In this document: in pieces, positions 1 through 8,382 of the stretch
Layout of the letters: the number at the start of each line of letters is the position of its first letter
How positions within the stretch are numbered: the first letter of the stretch is position 1
NCBI GenBank assembly: GCA_022841205.1
Contig: JALHCK010000001.1
Span: 172,468 to 236,467 of the forward strand
DNA from: Methanomicrobiales archaeon
Lineage (GTDB): Archaea; Halobacteriota; Methanomicrobia; Methanomicrobiales; Methanospirillaceae
Reading direction: 5' to 3'
Length of the DNA stretch: 64,000 nucleotides
Program-made: the position numbers and the translations under genes
Notes under the pieces: generated by a model
Database searches by the model: none
Told to the model about the DNA's origin: nothing
Seen by the model: the letters and a program-made list of their open reading frames with translations, nothing else

Positions 1-138
1 CTGGTCTCATCCCTGACCGGAGTCAGGGAAGTCATCCGGATGATAGAAAAAGCAGGATTCTGCACTGAACAGGTGGCACAATCCAGGGTAGAGGGGGAGG
101 AACTGGTGGTGCTTTTGGCGAAACAATGTCTTGCCTGA
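1..138 (+). CDS. C-terminal 45 residues of an unknown protein (partial)
   Basis: An open frame enters from the left edge of the window and stops at TGA 136-138. The 45 visible residues contain a short helix followed by the pattern IEKAGF and then a hydrophobic strand ending VVLLAK. This resembles the last helix and strand of a Rossmann-type methyltransferase, but too little is present to assign a family. The next gene lies on the other strand after a long empty stretch, so this is the end of its transcription unit. Confidence 0.45.
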   Translation: MVSSLTGVREVIRMIEKAGFCTEQVAQSRVEGEELVVLLAKQCLA

Positions 139-823
139 CCCAAAGACACGTCTTTCGGGGCAATATGAGGAAGAGGATGCAAAGGCAGCGGCGAGGTGAT
201 GGTTCCCGGAACGGGGTGACATTTGTCCGTTCAGGTTGCCGGGGATCGGGGTGACCTGTGCTTTGTTGTGCCTGGGGACATCCGGCAGGGAATTGAAACA
301 GGGCTGAGCTCCGGATGACTTATCCAGGGGATGGTCGCAACGAACAAAAAGCAAATATACAGTTCAACTACGGTTGGAAAGTTTCATGGCATGTATGTGA
401 AACCGGGATTTTCCCTTGCACCCTGGCCCGATTACGGCCAGGTTCGTCGGGATGGTAGTGGGTTTTCACCGTGCGCTCAATGGTTTTGACAACACTGTGG
501 TTTCGACACACGTAAGAGTTTCAATTCTCCAGTCGGGCGGGATCTCCCTCGAATTAATACAACATCTGCTTTTAGTATAAGCACTTCACACGAATTTAAG
601 AAAGTTTAATATGAACCGGGTACAATTCAGATTGGAGGATGATCTCTCTTATGGGTTTTCTCCTCAGAATACAACGCAATTCACTGTGCGGTAACATCAT
701 CGGGGATGGAAACGGGGGAATCCGATCCCCGCATTTTTCAAAAAAGAAATTACATGAGCAAATCCGGAAGAGATGTTCCTTTTTCCGGTTCCCATGGTAC
801 ATCTATAAGTTCATGGGAGTCCT
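139..823. other. Intergenic stretch, no gene seen
   Basis: No convincing coding frame is present in these 685 bases. The short open frames have no recognisable protein features. The one clear structure is a hairpin at 422-442 with a perfect 7-bp stem (CCTGGCC / GGCCAGG) and a 7-base loop, not followed by a T tract. A weaker GGGGA/TCCCC hairpin with a T-run lies near 716-737. Confidence 0.5.
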
Positions 824-1387
824 TCACAGGCGGGACCTGCGTATACCCTCTTGGATTTGCTGCATCCAGGCAGGGATCCTGACTCCTTCCCGGGGATAGA
901 ATTCGCTGACGTAGGGTTTGATATCGATAACAGGACTCCCGTTGATTGCATCAAGCCCCGCCACCTCAAGGATATTTCCCCTCTTCCTGATCAGGCGGAC
1001 AACAGTCGTGAGTACGGGATTTGGTCGCGCCGGACTGCAGGTGCCAAAGATCCCTACCTCGGGCAGGTCCCTCCTCCCCATCGGGTGCACCCGTTTTAGT
1101 GAACGGCGCTCCCCGGGAACGGCATGCGCCCAGTACAGGATGACGAGATGAGAATAGTCCTCTACTCCCGCGAGGAGGTCTTCTAGGCCGTCGTAAATCA
1201 CGATCTCTGAGATTTCAGCATCTTTTTTCCGGATCTGTTCAACCATGATATCGTGCTTAACCTGCATGGTGAGTCCGTCCTCTCCGGCAACCAGGTGAGG
1301 CTCGGCTATGGCATTGTGAATCGTTCCCACAGGTTGCAGGACGATTGTGCCGGAACGTTCATGCAGGGAGTTATCAGACCTGTTCAT
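824..1387 (-). CDS. trmO: TrmO/TsaA-family tRNA methyltransferase
   Basis: This 187-residue protein belongs to the TrmO (TsaA, UPF0066) family. Its members use S-adenosylmethionine to N6-methylate the threonylcarbamoyl adenosine at position 37 of tRNA. Visible signatures are VEDYSHLVILYW at about 75-86, the family hallmark GTCSPARPNP at 115-124, and LDAINGSPVIDIKPY at 145-159. Length and motif order match the single-domain core of the family. It stands alone between two intergenic stretches and starts at an ATG. The family call is firm. That the archaeal member acts on t6A37 is taken from bacterial TrmO and is an inference. Confidence 0.85.
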   Translation of the reverse strand: MNRSDNSLHERSGTIVLQPVGTIHNAIAEPHLVAGEDGLTMQVKHDIMVEQIRKKDAEISEIVIYDGLEDLLAGVEDYSHLVILYWAHAVPGERRSLKRVHPMGRRDLPEVGIFGTCSPARPNPVLTTVVRLIRKRGNILEVAGLDAINGSPVIDIKPYVSEFYPREGVRIPAWMQQIQEGIRRSRL

Positions 1388-1630
1388 ATGGGAGCACCAA
1401 ATACAGTGTGAAGGGTTTCATATTTCTTCTCCTTTATTACTAAGGCACCACGAAAAGATGCAATACATTTCGTCATAACATTCAGATCTCAGATAACAAA
1501 ATATTACCGAATTCACTCGGTCATGGGAACAGTAATTATATCCCTCTCTGAATTGATAACCAAGAGCAGGGCTATTCATTTCCTGCCGGGATTCCGGTCC
1601 GGGTGGCATAAACTTTTCCAGTCCTGTCTT

Positions 1631-2884
1631 TTATGGAACCCCTTCGATAATCCTGGCGACAGCCGCTATTGCAGAACTGACTTCCCGGACCGGGATCGCC
1701 CCATTTGCTCCAAGTCCATCAAGGATTGCTGCGGCTTTCCCTCCGGTAAAGTCCCATTCTTCTCCATCCCTGGCATGGCTGTCAAGGATCACGATCCCCC
1801 GGACTTTTGCCGATTCGAGAACATGGAGGTTTCCGATGTTTCCCGCTCCCCACAGCCCCCGGGTCAGGACAACCACGTTCGTTTCATCGAGGATCAGGGC
1901 CAGTTCGCCCATGGAGCCGGCTGAAACCGGGCTGAACGGCGGTTCAGATATGCATGGGATCCCGAGCATCCGTGCGGTCCGGTAATCAGAATCGTTCACG
2001 GAAAGCACTCCGGCAGTCACCTGATAGCCTGCAGCACTGAGTCCCACAAGGAGGTCCGATCCCTCTCCGCCTCCGCAGATGACATGCACCCTCCCGCCTT
2101 TCGATCTGCCATTTTCCGGCTTGGTAAGAGGAGAGATGACCGGGCGTCCGGTGAACGGGTTTTTCCGGACCATGACATCGATTCCAAAGGCGGTCCGGAT
2201 GGCATCCTGGGTGAGCACATCTTCAGGGCGGCCCATGGCCAGGATCCGATGATCATGGAGGAGGATGATACGGTCGCAAAAATGGGCAGCATAATTCAGG
2301 TCATGAAAGACACCGATGACGGCGATCTGTCGTGAAAGCTCCTTCATGGCATGGAGGATGCTCATCTGCTGCCCGAGATCGAGGTGGGCAGTGGGTTCAT
2401 CGAGGAGCAGGATGCGGGGCTGCTGGGCCAGTGCCCGTGCGATGATGACCCGCTGGAGTTCACCACCGCTGATGGCCCGGACCGAGCGGTCTGACAGGTG
2501 GGTAATCCCGGTTGTGTCCATGGCCTTCCGGATGATCTCCCGGTCCTCGTCTCTCTCCCTCCTGAAACTCCCAATATGGGGATAGCGCCCCATCATCACC
2601 ACGTCCCTGACCGTGAAGTCAAATCCTGGATCGGTGGCCTGGGGGACGACGGCCATTTCCCGCGACAATTCAAGAGAAGAGAAATTCCCAAGAGCCTGGT
2701 CGTTTATCAGGATTATGCCGTTTGAGGGAGGCACAATCCGGGAAATAGCTTTCAGGAGTGTGGTCTTTCCCGAGCCATTGGGGCCGATGACCCCGAGGAA
2801 CTCCCCTCTGCCGCTCATGAAAGAGACCTGCTTCAGCACGACCCGTGCACCGTAGTCCAGTTCCACATCACGAAGCTCGATCAT
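1631..2884 (-). CDS. btuD: BtuD-type ABC transporter ATPase with C-terminal extra domain
   Basis: This is the ATP-binding subunit of a FecCD/BtuC-type importer for cobalamin or an iron chelate. The ATPase domain has Walker A GPNGSGKTT (34-42), Q-loop Gln82, signature SGGELQR (139-145), Walker B ILLLDEPT (158-165) and H-loop His194. Residues about 263-417 form a further domain with GGGEGSD and GLWGAGNIGN segments that is not part of the ATPase fold. The start at 2884 gives the canonical MIELRDV beginning and a 4-base overlap with the permease gene. The same frame stays open much further upstream, but that part lies inside the permease gene. Substrate is inferred: cobalamin is most likely in a methanogen, but no binding protein is present to confirm it. 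Confidence 0.85.
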   Translation of the reverse strand: MIELRDVELDYGARVVLKQVSFMSGRGEFLGVIGPNGSGKTTLLKAISRIVPPSNGIILINDQALGNFSSLELSREMAVVPQATDPGFDFTVRDVVMMGRYPHIGSFRRERDEDREIIRKAMDTTGITHLSDRSVRAISGGELQRVIIARALAQQPRILLLDEPTAHLDLGQQMSILHAMKELSRQIAVIGVFHDLNYAAHFCDRIILLHDHRILAMGRPEDVLTQDAIRTAFGIDVMVRKNPFTGRPVISPLTKPENGRSKGGRVHVICGGGEGSDLLVGLSAAGYQVTAGVLSVNDSDYRTARMLGIPCISEPPFSPVSAGSMGELALILDETNVVVLTRGLWGAGNIGNLHVLESAKVRGIVILDSHARDGEEWDFTGGKAAAILDGLGANGAIPVREVSSAIAAVARIIEGVP

Positions 2885-3828
2885 TGCCTGTACCTCCGCT
2901 TGAGCAGGAGTATGAAGAAGGGGGCACCGAAGAAAGCGGTCACTACACCGACCGGGATCTCGTTTCCTGCGGTCCGGGCAAGGGTGTCTGAGAAGAGCAG
3001 CAGGATTCCGCCAGCCATCATCGATGCCGGCAGGAGAACCCGGTGGTCCGGGCCGATCACCAGGCGCATCAGGTGAGGAGTGATCAACCCGATGAACCCG
3101 ATGCTCCCGGCAATAGCTACAGCAAGGCCGGTGATAAACGAGCTTACCAGCAGCAGTGCCTTTTTCAGGAACTCGATGTCCACGCCAAGGTGAAAGGCGT
3201 CCTCCTCCCCAAAGGCGAAGATGTTCAGCTCCCGGGAGAAAAGAAGGAGCGAGAGCGAAGCCGGGACGATCAGTAGTCCTATCCAGACATCGTTCCACGA
3301 GGTGCTCCAGAACCCGCCCATAAGCCAGAGAAAGATCTGGTGAAGGCTTTTTCCGGCAGTATACATCAGGAACGAGAGGATTGCCGAAAGGAACATGGAG
3401 ACGGCAATCCCGGTTAGAAGGAGCTGCTCCACCGGGATTCTCCCTCCCTTTCGGGAAATACCGTAGACCAGGAACGTGGCCGCGATACAGCCGGCGAAGG
3501 CGAGTACCCAGTGGAACGCGCCGGCCAGAAACACGATGGCAATGGCCGCCCCGAGCGCTCCCCCGGAAGAGGTCCCGAGGAGGTATGGGTCGGCCATGGA
3601 ATTGCGGAACAACCCCTGCATCACCACCCCTGCCGCAGCCAGGCCGGCCCCGACCAGCAGGGCAGCGATCACCCGGGGGAGTCTCACGGAAAAAAGGATT
3701 ATCGAAGAGGTCTCATCCCCTGCCAGGCCCAGAAAAGGGGTACCTGCCGGTCCGATTGCGGTGCAGACCAGGACACTGGCCACCACTGCCAGGAAGAGGA
3801 GGACGAGGAATAATCCACGCTTCTGCAT
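2881..3828 (-). CDS. btuC: BtuC/FecD-family permease
   Basis: A 315-residue polytopic membrane protein of the FecCD family, the transmembrane subunit of cobalamin and siderophore importers. Family signs are the LPRVIAALLVGAGLAAAG segment near residue 50, the TSSGGALGAA turn, and GLITPHLMRLVIGPDHR near residue 245, followed by a C-terminal helix and a basic tail. About ten hydrophobic stretches are visible. It is the first gene of the unit and overlaps the ATPase gene by four bases. The substrate-binding protein usually encoded beside such pairs is absent from this window, so cobalamin versus Fe-siderophore cannot be decided from context. Confidence 0.88.
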   Translation of the reverse strand: MQKRGLFLVLLFLAVVASVLVCTAIGPAGTPFLGLAGDETSSIILFSVRLPRVIAALLVGAGLAAAGVVMQGLFRNSMADPYLLGTSSGGALGAAIAIVFLAGAFHWVLAFAGCIAATFLVYGISRKGGRIPVEQLLLTGIAVSMFLSAILSFLMYTAGKSLHQIFLWLMGGFWSTSWNDVWIGLLIVPASLSLLLFSRELNIFAFGEEDAFHLGVDIEFLKKALLLVSSFITGLAVAIAGSIGFIGLITPHLMRLVIGPDHRVLLPASMMAGGILLLFSDTLARTAGNEIPVGVVTAFFGAPFFILLLKRRYRQ

Positions 3829-3856
3829 GACGATGAAAGTTTATTTGTTTTAATTA

Positions 3857-3870
3857 AAGTTATATTTTAT
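3857..3870 (-). promoter_or_regulatory. TATA box upstream of btuC
   Basis: On the minus strand the sequence AAAATATAAC is centred near 3864 in a very AT-rich stretch. That is about 36 bases before the ATG at 3828 and would place transcription start near 3838 with a leader of roughly ten bases. Called by eye from spacing and composition. Confidence 0.45.
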
Positions 3871-4114
3871 TCATGTGAAACCGGGAATGGCATTATTGAC
3901 CTGATCATTGGTGGGGCCGGAACCTCATCGAGCAGGACAGGGTGATGAAAGCATTCCCCTTCACCTGCTGGAATACTGGCCGCGAACCGGTCCCGGCACT
4001 GGAAACGAACACTGGGATTGCGGACAAAATGCAACCTCTCTCTTTGTCTACGCCTTCCTCACTCCCTCGTTTATGTAGGCAAGCTTCACGTGGCATGAGG
4101 GGAAATCACCTCTC

Positions 4115-4249
4115 ATGCCTACCTGTGCCGATTGTTTCCTCTACACCCCAAAGAACGAGAAGGAGGGGGTGTGCACCATCAACGGCCCGGTCCCCGCTGA
4201 CCGCGATGCCGGCCGCTGCCCATCCCGCACCTTCCGCCCGAAGGCTTGA
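4115..4249 (+). CDS. 44-residue four-cysteine protein
   Basis: A short open frame encodes 44 residues with cysteines at 4, 7, 20 and 35 (CADC, GVC, RCP), a CFLYTP segment and a basic C-terminus ending FRPKA. A CxxC plus two further cysteines suggests a small zinc- or Fe-S-binding knuckle, similar in style to the tiny subunits and rubredoxin-like proteins of anaerobes. The reading frame is full of charged residues and has no low-complexity part, which argues for a real gene. It lies between the divergent btuC and polymerase operons and reads in the direction of the latter, about 220 bases upstream. I recognise no named family and give no function. Confidence 0.6.
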   Translation: MPTCADCFLYTPKNEKEGVCTINGPVPADRDAGRCPSRTFRPKA

Positions 4250-4468
4250 ACGAGCAGAATAGCAACCTTCCCGGAATGCCGGAATAAGCGTTCACCCGGA
4301 ATCCCGGTTCTTTGACATGGATCTTTCCGCGTATTCCCGCAAAACAGGACGCATCTTTGCATTCCGGCAGGCTTAATCGTGTTTTTTTACGCACGTGAAT
4401 ATACCGGTCTCACTTTCGCCCTGCATGCTCTTCACCCTTATTGGGCTGGCAGAGGGAGAGGTAACTGC

Positions 4469-4996
4469 ATGCAGTTTGACCTGCACACTTCGGTCACGCT
4501 TTCAAGCGGGACGTTTTCAGCCCTTGTAGCACCGGAGGAGCTGGTGCTTGCGGGCCTCAACGACAACCCCGTGCTGAAGCGGTTTCTCTTCCTCTTCATC
4601 TGCGGGAACTACTCCCGGCTCCTCTCCGGTATCAACCGCAGGTCGGTCAGCATCGAGGTGCGGCGGGCGTTCACCGCGTTTCAGCTCCTCACCATCCTCC
4701 GGGAGTCCTATCACACCATCATCTTTGTCGAGCATGACCCCACCCTGTACGAGGGGTCAGGAGAAGAAGTTGCCGGGCAGGTGGCGGAGGCCCTGAAGAG
4801 CGCCGGGCAGGGCTCAGCGGTGGTGTTGTATGCCCCGGAAGAGGACCAAACCTTTTCGGACATGGCCCGGCTGGCAGACCGCTTCTTCTCGCTGTCGTCA
4901 CCGCCTGTCCCACCACTGCCGCGGGCCCGCCGGGCAGGGAAGGTGCGACACCCGGCCACCCTTGCCCGTAGCCAGACCACCCTGGAGGGGTTCTGA
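4469..4996 (+). CDS. RecA-like partner protein without P-loop, with C-terminal PIP-box
   Basis: A 175-residue protein that opens a three-gene unit ending in a B-family polymerase. The middle resembles part of a RecA/RadA core: RRAFTAFQLLTIL (about 65-77) followed by a Walker B-like strand and acid, TIIFVEHDPTLYE (83-95). No Walker A motif is visible, so ATP hydrolysis is doubtful. After a proline- and arginine-rich linker (145-165) the protein ends SQTTLEGF, with Q169, L172 and F175 spaced as in archaeal PCNA-interacting (PIP) boxes. The start at 4469 was chosen because AGGGAGAGGT precedes it; the frame is open 90 bases further upstream. It overlaps the next gene by one base. A role as clamp-binding accessory factor for the polymerase is inferred. 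Confidence 0.65.
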   Translation: MQFDLHTSVTLSSGTFSALVAPEELVLAGLNDNPVLKRFLFLFICGNYSRLLSGINRRSVSIEVRRAFTAFQLLTILRESYHTIIFVEHDPTLYEGSGEEVAGQVAEALKSAGQGSAVVLYAPEEDQTFSDMARLADRFFSLSSPPVPPLPRARRAGKVRHPATLARSQTTLEGF

Positions 4997-5292
4997 TGGG
5001 CCGGAGTTTTGAGAGTGTCCGTATGGGGGTAAAAGAGCTCACCGGGCGCTGGGAACGGATGGCCCGGGCCCTGCCGGGCGCCGACCGTGAGGCCGCCTTC
5101 CGGGTGGCTGCCATGGCAAAGCGGCACGCGAGCGAGGGGTTCTACGCCTTCAGCGACCCGCTCGAGGCGGCGGTCTTCTCGGTGTTAATCGAGCTCCAGA
5201 AAGAACAGGACCGCAGCGCTGGTGATCGCACCCCCAATCCGGCCCGATCCAGGGATGCCGGGATTCCTGGTGGTGACATGGAAGGACCATGA
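4996..5292 (+). CDS. Small helical protein of the PolB2-like operon
   Basis: This 98-residue protein sits between the RecA-like gene (1-base overlap) and the polymerase gene (4-base overlap), so the three are almost certainly translated together. Residues 1-75 look wholly helical, with an amphipathic stretch FRVAAMAKRHASEGFYAF and then PLEAAVFSVLIELQKEQD. The last 25 residues are rich in Pro, Gly and charged residues and probably disordered. I recognise no named family. As I recall, operons of the archaeal polymerase PolB2/Dpo2 include a small helix-turn-helix protein in a similar place, so a DNA-binding or bridging role is possible, but no helix-turn-helix can be asserted here. Confidence 0.6.
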   Translation: MGRSFESVRMGVKELTGRWERMARALPGADREAAFRVAAMAKRHASEGFYAFSDPLEAAVFSVLIELQKEQDRSAGDRTPNPARSRDAGIPGGDMEGP

Positions 5293-7253
5293 TCATCGAC
5301 ACCCGGTACCGGGGTGGGGTCGAGATCTGGGAGTGGTCATCGGCAGGGGCGGTCCGCCTGACCACGGTACCCTATGCTCCCTCGTTCTATCTCCACCTGC
5401 CCGATCCAGCCCTTCACCGGGAGCTCCTGGAATCCCTGGAGGCCGAGTATGGGGCAGAGGAGTTCACGTTCCGGACCATTTTCGGTGAGTGTGATGGCTA
5501 CCGGGTCCCGGCCGGCAGGGAAATTGCCGAGGCGATCGAGCGGCAGACCCGGTATACCGCCCGGCTCTACAACGTGGACGTCCGGCTTGACCAGCAGTGC
5601 CTCGCCGGCCTGGGGCAGGTCCCCTGCTGCGGCCCGGGAGAGTCCCGTTTCTCCCTCGATTTCCCGATCCCGTTTCGCACGATGACCGTGGAGGTGGAGG
5701 GTAATCCTTTCGGGCGCGAAGCGTTTCGTGCCCTCACGGTGGTCCATGAACGGCGCGAGCAGCTCGGGGGTCCGGGACGGACCGCGCTCGCCGACCTTGC
5801 CGGGCTGCTGGCATCCTGCGATCCTGATGTGGTGCTCTTCCCCAGCTCGGATCTCTGGCTGCCCCGGCTCCTGTCGTCAGCCCGGAAGGAAGGGATTGTG
5901 CTCCCTTTCTCCCGGAGCGGGCGGTACCGGAAAATGGCGCAGAAGTCCTACTGGAGCTATGGCAGAACCGAGTTCCGGGCCGGATCGCTCATCCCGGACG
6001 GCAGGATCCTGGTCGATACCGTCCAGAGCTTCCACTACCGGGAGAGCGGACTTTCCGGCATCATCCTCGGTGCCCGGCTCACAGGGCTTCCCCCGAACCT
6101 CACCGCCCGGTTCACATCCGGGACCCTCATCTCTGCTTACGAGGTATACGAAGCCCTCAGGCAGGACATCGCCATCCCCTTCCGGAAAAGCGACGCCGAG
6201 CGCGTGCGAAAGTTCGACGAGCTGAAAGCTGCTGACCGGGGTGGGATGATGTTCCAGCCGGTCCCGGGCCTGTACGACCGGGTGTACGAGATCGATTTCA
6301 CCTCCCTCTACCCCTCCATCATCGTTGCCTGTAACCTCTCGCCCGAAACCCTCAGTTTCCCGGAACGGCATGGGTTCCTGCCCGAAGTGCTCACCCCGCT
6401 TCTCTCTCTCCGGAAAGAGAGCAAGGCCCGGAAGGCCACGGATCCGGCATATACCGGGATCGATGCCATCCTCAAGTGGATGCTCGTGACCTGCTTCGGG
6501 TACACGGGTTACAAGAACGCAAAGTTCGGGCAGATTGAAATGCACGAGAAGATCACTGAGCACGCCCGGGAGATCCTGATCCGGACCAAGGAGATCGCAG
6601 AAGATCTGGGGTTTTCTGTCCTGCACGGGATAGTGGACTGCCTCTTTGTACAGGGCGGACCGGCAGCGCTGATGAAGGAGCGGGTCGAGCAGGAGACAGG
6701 CCTTTCAACGACGCTGGATACATACGACTGGATCGTCTTTCTCCCCATGCCGGATGGTTTCGGTGCCTATAACCGCTACTACGGGCGGCTCTCAACAGGG
6801 GATCTGAAAGTGCGGGGGATCGCTGCCCGCAGAGGAGATACCCCGGCCTTCGTGCGGGAAGTGCAGGAGCGGATGCTTGCCACCCTCATGGGGGCAAAAG
6901 ATCGCGAGGAACTGGCCGCACTGGCGGACCGGGTCGGTGAACAGTACCGGGATGCGGTAGCCGGGCTCTTCCGGGCAACCCCGGCGGAAATGGCCATCTC
7001 CCGCCGGATCAGCAGGCTCCGGTACTCCCGCCGCTGCCCGGAGGCTTCCGCGGTTGCGGCCTGTACCGCGGCCGGGATCGATATAGTCCCCGGGATGGAG
7101 GTGAGCTACGTGGTCACCGATGCACGGACCTGGGCGGTGGATCTCGACTGGTCCGCGGTCCGCTTCGATGCAGGCTACTACCGGAAGATCCTCGACAAGG
7201 CATGGCTCGAAGTGGTATTCGCACTCGACCAGGCAAAAACAGGGATGAGCTGA
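5289..7253 (+). CDS. B-family DNA polymerase with degenerate motifs (PolB2/Dpo2-like)
   Basis: A 654-residue B-family polymerase. Motif A is intact: [12 protein letters not shown] with Asp336. Motif B reads KWMLVTCFG (Lys396) where active enzymes have KxxxNSxYG. Motif C reads HGIVDCLF where active enzymes have YxDTDS, so the first Asp is Ile but the metal-binding second Asp (Asp450) is kept. The N-terminal exonuclease region has VEVEGN where DIE is expected, suggesting loss of proofreading. This pattern matches the archaeal PolB2 group, described as inactivated and later linked to damage-induced mutagenesis in Sulfolobales. The protein has no PIP-box of its own; the operon partner supplies one. 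Assignment to PolB2 rather than another divergent PolB is inferred. Confidence 0.78.
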   Translation: MIIDTRYRGGVEIWEWSSAGAVRLTTVPYAPSFYLHLPDPALHRELLESLEAEYGAEEFTFRTIFGECDGYRVPAGREIAEAIERQTRYTARLYNVDVRLDQQCLAGLGQVPCCGPGESRFSLDFPIPFRTMTVEVEGNPFGREAFRALTVVHERREQLGGPGRTALADLAGLLASCDPDVVLFPSSDLWLPRLLSSARKEGIVLPFSRSGRYRKMAQKSYWSYGRTEFRAGSLIPDGRILVDTVQSFHYRESGLSGIILGARLTGLPPNLTARFTSGTLISAYEVYEALRQDIAIPFRKSDAERVRKFDELKAADRGGMMFQPVPGLYDRVYEIDFTSLYPSIIVACNLSPETLSFPERHGFLPEVLTPLLSLRKESKARKATDPAYTGIDAILKWMLVTCFGYTGYKNAKFGQIEMHEKITEHAREILIRTKEIAEDLGFSVLHGIVDCLFVQGGPAALMKERVEQETGLSTTLDTYDWIVFLPMPDGFGAYNRYYGRLSTGDLKVRGIAARRGDTPAFVREVQERMLATLMGAKDREELAALADRVGEQYRDAVAGLFRATPAEMAISRRISRLRYSRRCPEASAVAACTAAGIDIVPGMEVSYVVTDARTWAVDLDWSAVRFDAGYYRKILDKAWLEVVFALDQAKTGMS

Positions 7254-7305
7254 TTCAAAAGGTATGCCGGGCTTTCCGGAGACGCCCCTGTTCTGGGACC
7301 GGTGC

Positions 7306-8229
7306 CTACCATGCAAACCGGGAGATCCCGGTGCCAGCAGCATCATAGAGGGTGACGGTATCCGCATCGTTGTTCAGCACCGGGGACGGTGAACCCATGA
7401 AGATCTCGGTGGCGGTATCCGTGCCGGTCCCGGTGTGCAGGACGAGCCTGCCGCCCGGAGAGAGTGAGAACTCCGTGAGGGTGTAGGAAAATCCATCGCT
7501 GTCCCGGACCTGCCACCCGGTGAGGGTGACTGGACCTGCAGCTCCGTTTCCGAGTACGACATACTCATCGTTGAGGTTGATGCGGTCATCTCCTGCGGCA
7601 TCGTAGTGGACGGATGCGATGAAGATCCCGGCTCGCTGCAGCGAGCAGGGGGCAGCCCCGCTCCAGACACCGATCCGGTTCCGCACGGCCTCGTCCTGCA
7701 AAGCGAGGTAATGTGTTTTCCGGCCAAAGGATTCCCTGGTGTACACCCGGGCCAGTCCCTGGGAAAGAAGTAGTTCTCCGATATCGGTTCCATCCGCAGT
7801 GTGGACATAGGCAAGGAGCCGACCGTAGCGGTCCCGCTCACCAGCTGATCGGTCGGTGATGATGGTTACCTCCCTGCCTTCCACCTCCCGGTGCAGGATG
7901 GATGAAGCTTCTTCTCCCCAGGCCGAGAGGACCCAGGGATCGGTGACCCCTGCAAATAAAGACGGGTCGTTTCCTCCTGGCGTTACTTCAGGAGTATCTA
8001 TTCCCACAATCCTGACCGTCTCCTCGCTGCCTCCCGGGAACATGACGCGGAGGGTATCGCCATCGGTCACGTGTACGACCTGGCAGGGATATGGAGTGCC
8101 GGGGATGAACCGGATTGTTCCGGAATCTCCATGTCCGCTGTTGCCGGTTTGGATGGTGCATCCGGTGAAGAGAAGGATGGCGGTGATGAGGGCGGCGAGG
8201 AGCAGAGCCGGGAGTATGCAGGGTTTCAT
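7306..8229 (-). CDS. Secreted lipoprotein: thermonuclease plus lamin-tail domain
   Basis: A 307-residue exported protein. The N-terminus is a lipoprotein signal with lipobox LLFTGC and Cys24. Residues about 48-190 are a staphylococcal-nuclease (thermonuclease) domain: HVTDGDTLRV, VRIVGIDTPEV with a catalytic-type Asp, DRYGRLLAYVH and GLARVYTRE. Residues about 195-307 form a lamin-tail (LTD) beta-sandwich domain: NLNDEYVVLGN, LTGWQVRDSDG and SPSPVLNNDADTVTLYD. Such LTD-nuclease fusions are known in secreted bacterial and archaeal nucleases. It would sit on the outer face of the membrane and degrade extracellular nucleic acid. It converges on the polymerase gene with a gap of about 50 bases. 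Confidence 0.85.
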   Translation of the reverse strand: MKPCILPALLLAALITAILLFTGCTIQTGNSGHGDSGTIRFIPGTPYPCQVVHVTDGDTLRVMFPGGSEETVRIVGIDTPEVTPGGNDPSLFAGVTDPWVLSAWGEEASSILHREVEGREVTIITDRSAGERDRYGRLLAYVHTADGTDIGELLLSQGLARVYTRESFGRKTHYLALQDEAVRNRIGVWSGAAPCSLQRAGIFIASVHYDAAGDDRINLNDEYVVLGNGAAGPVTLTGWQVRDSDGFSYTLTEFSLSPGGRLVLHTGTGTDTATEIFMGSPSPVLNNDADTVTLYDAAGTGISRFAW

Positions 8230-8382
8230 CTCTCATCGTTTTGGACGGCATCAGAGAAAAAACGGGGATATCCTGTTAAAGCCGCCGTGTCGGATGCCGG
8301 TTCACCTTGCGCTCGCCCCTTCAAGGACCGAAATGCCTTTGTTCTCCTGCTCTGATGCACTCTCATACAGGGTGACGACAGC

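Noticed and set aside
639..899. 86-residue plus-strand frame overlapping the trmO 3' end
   Set aside because: The sequence is basic and cysteine-scattered without pattern, and the frame enters the antisense of trmO.
2885..3298. N-terminal extension of about 138 residues on the BtuD ATPase
   Set aside because: The open frame lies wholly inside the permease gene and has low-quality, Pro/Arg-rich sequence. The ABC domain begins naturally at the ATG at 2884.
395..3886. A 14-base identity (ATGTGAAACCGGGA) at 395-408 and 3873-3886
   Set aside because: Only two copies, without extended similarity. Chance or a minor shared promoter-flank word is enough to explain it.
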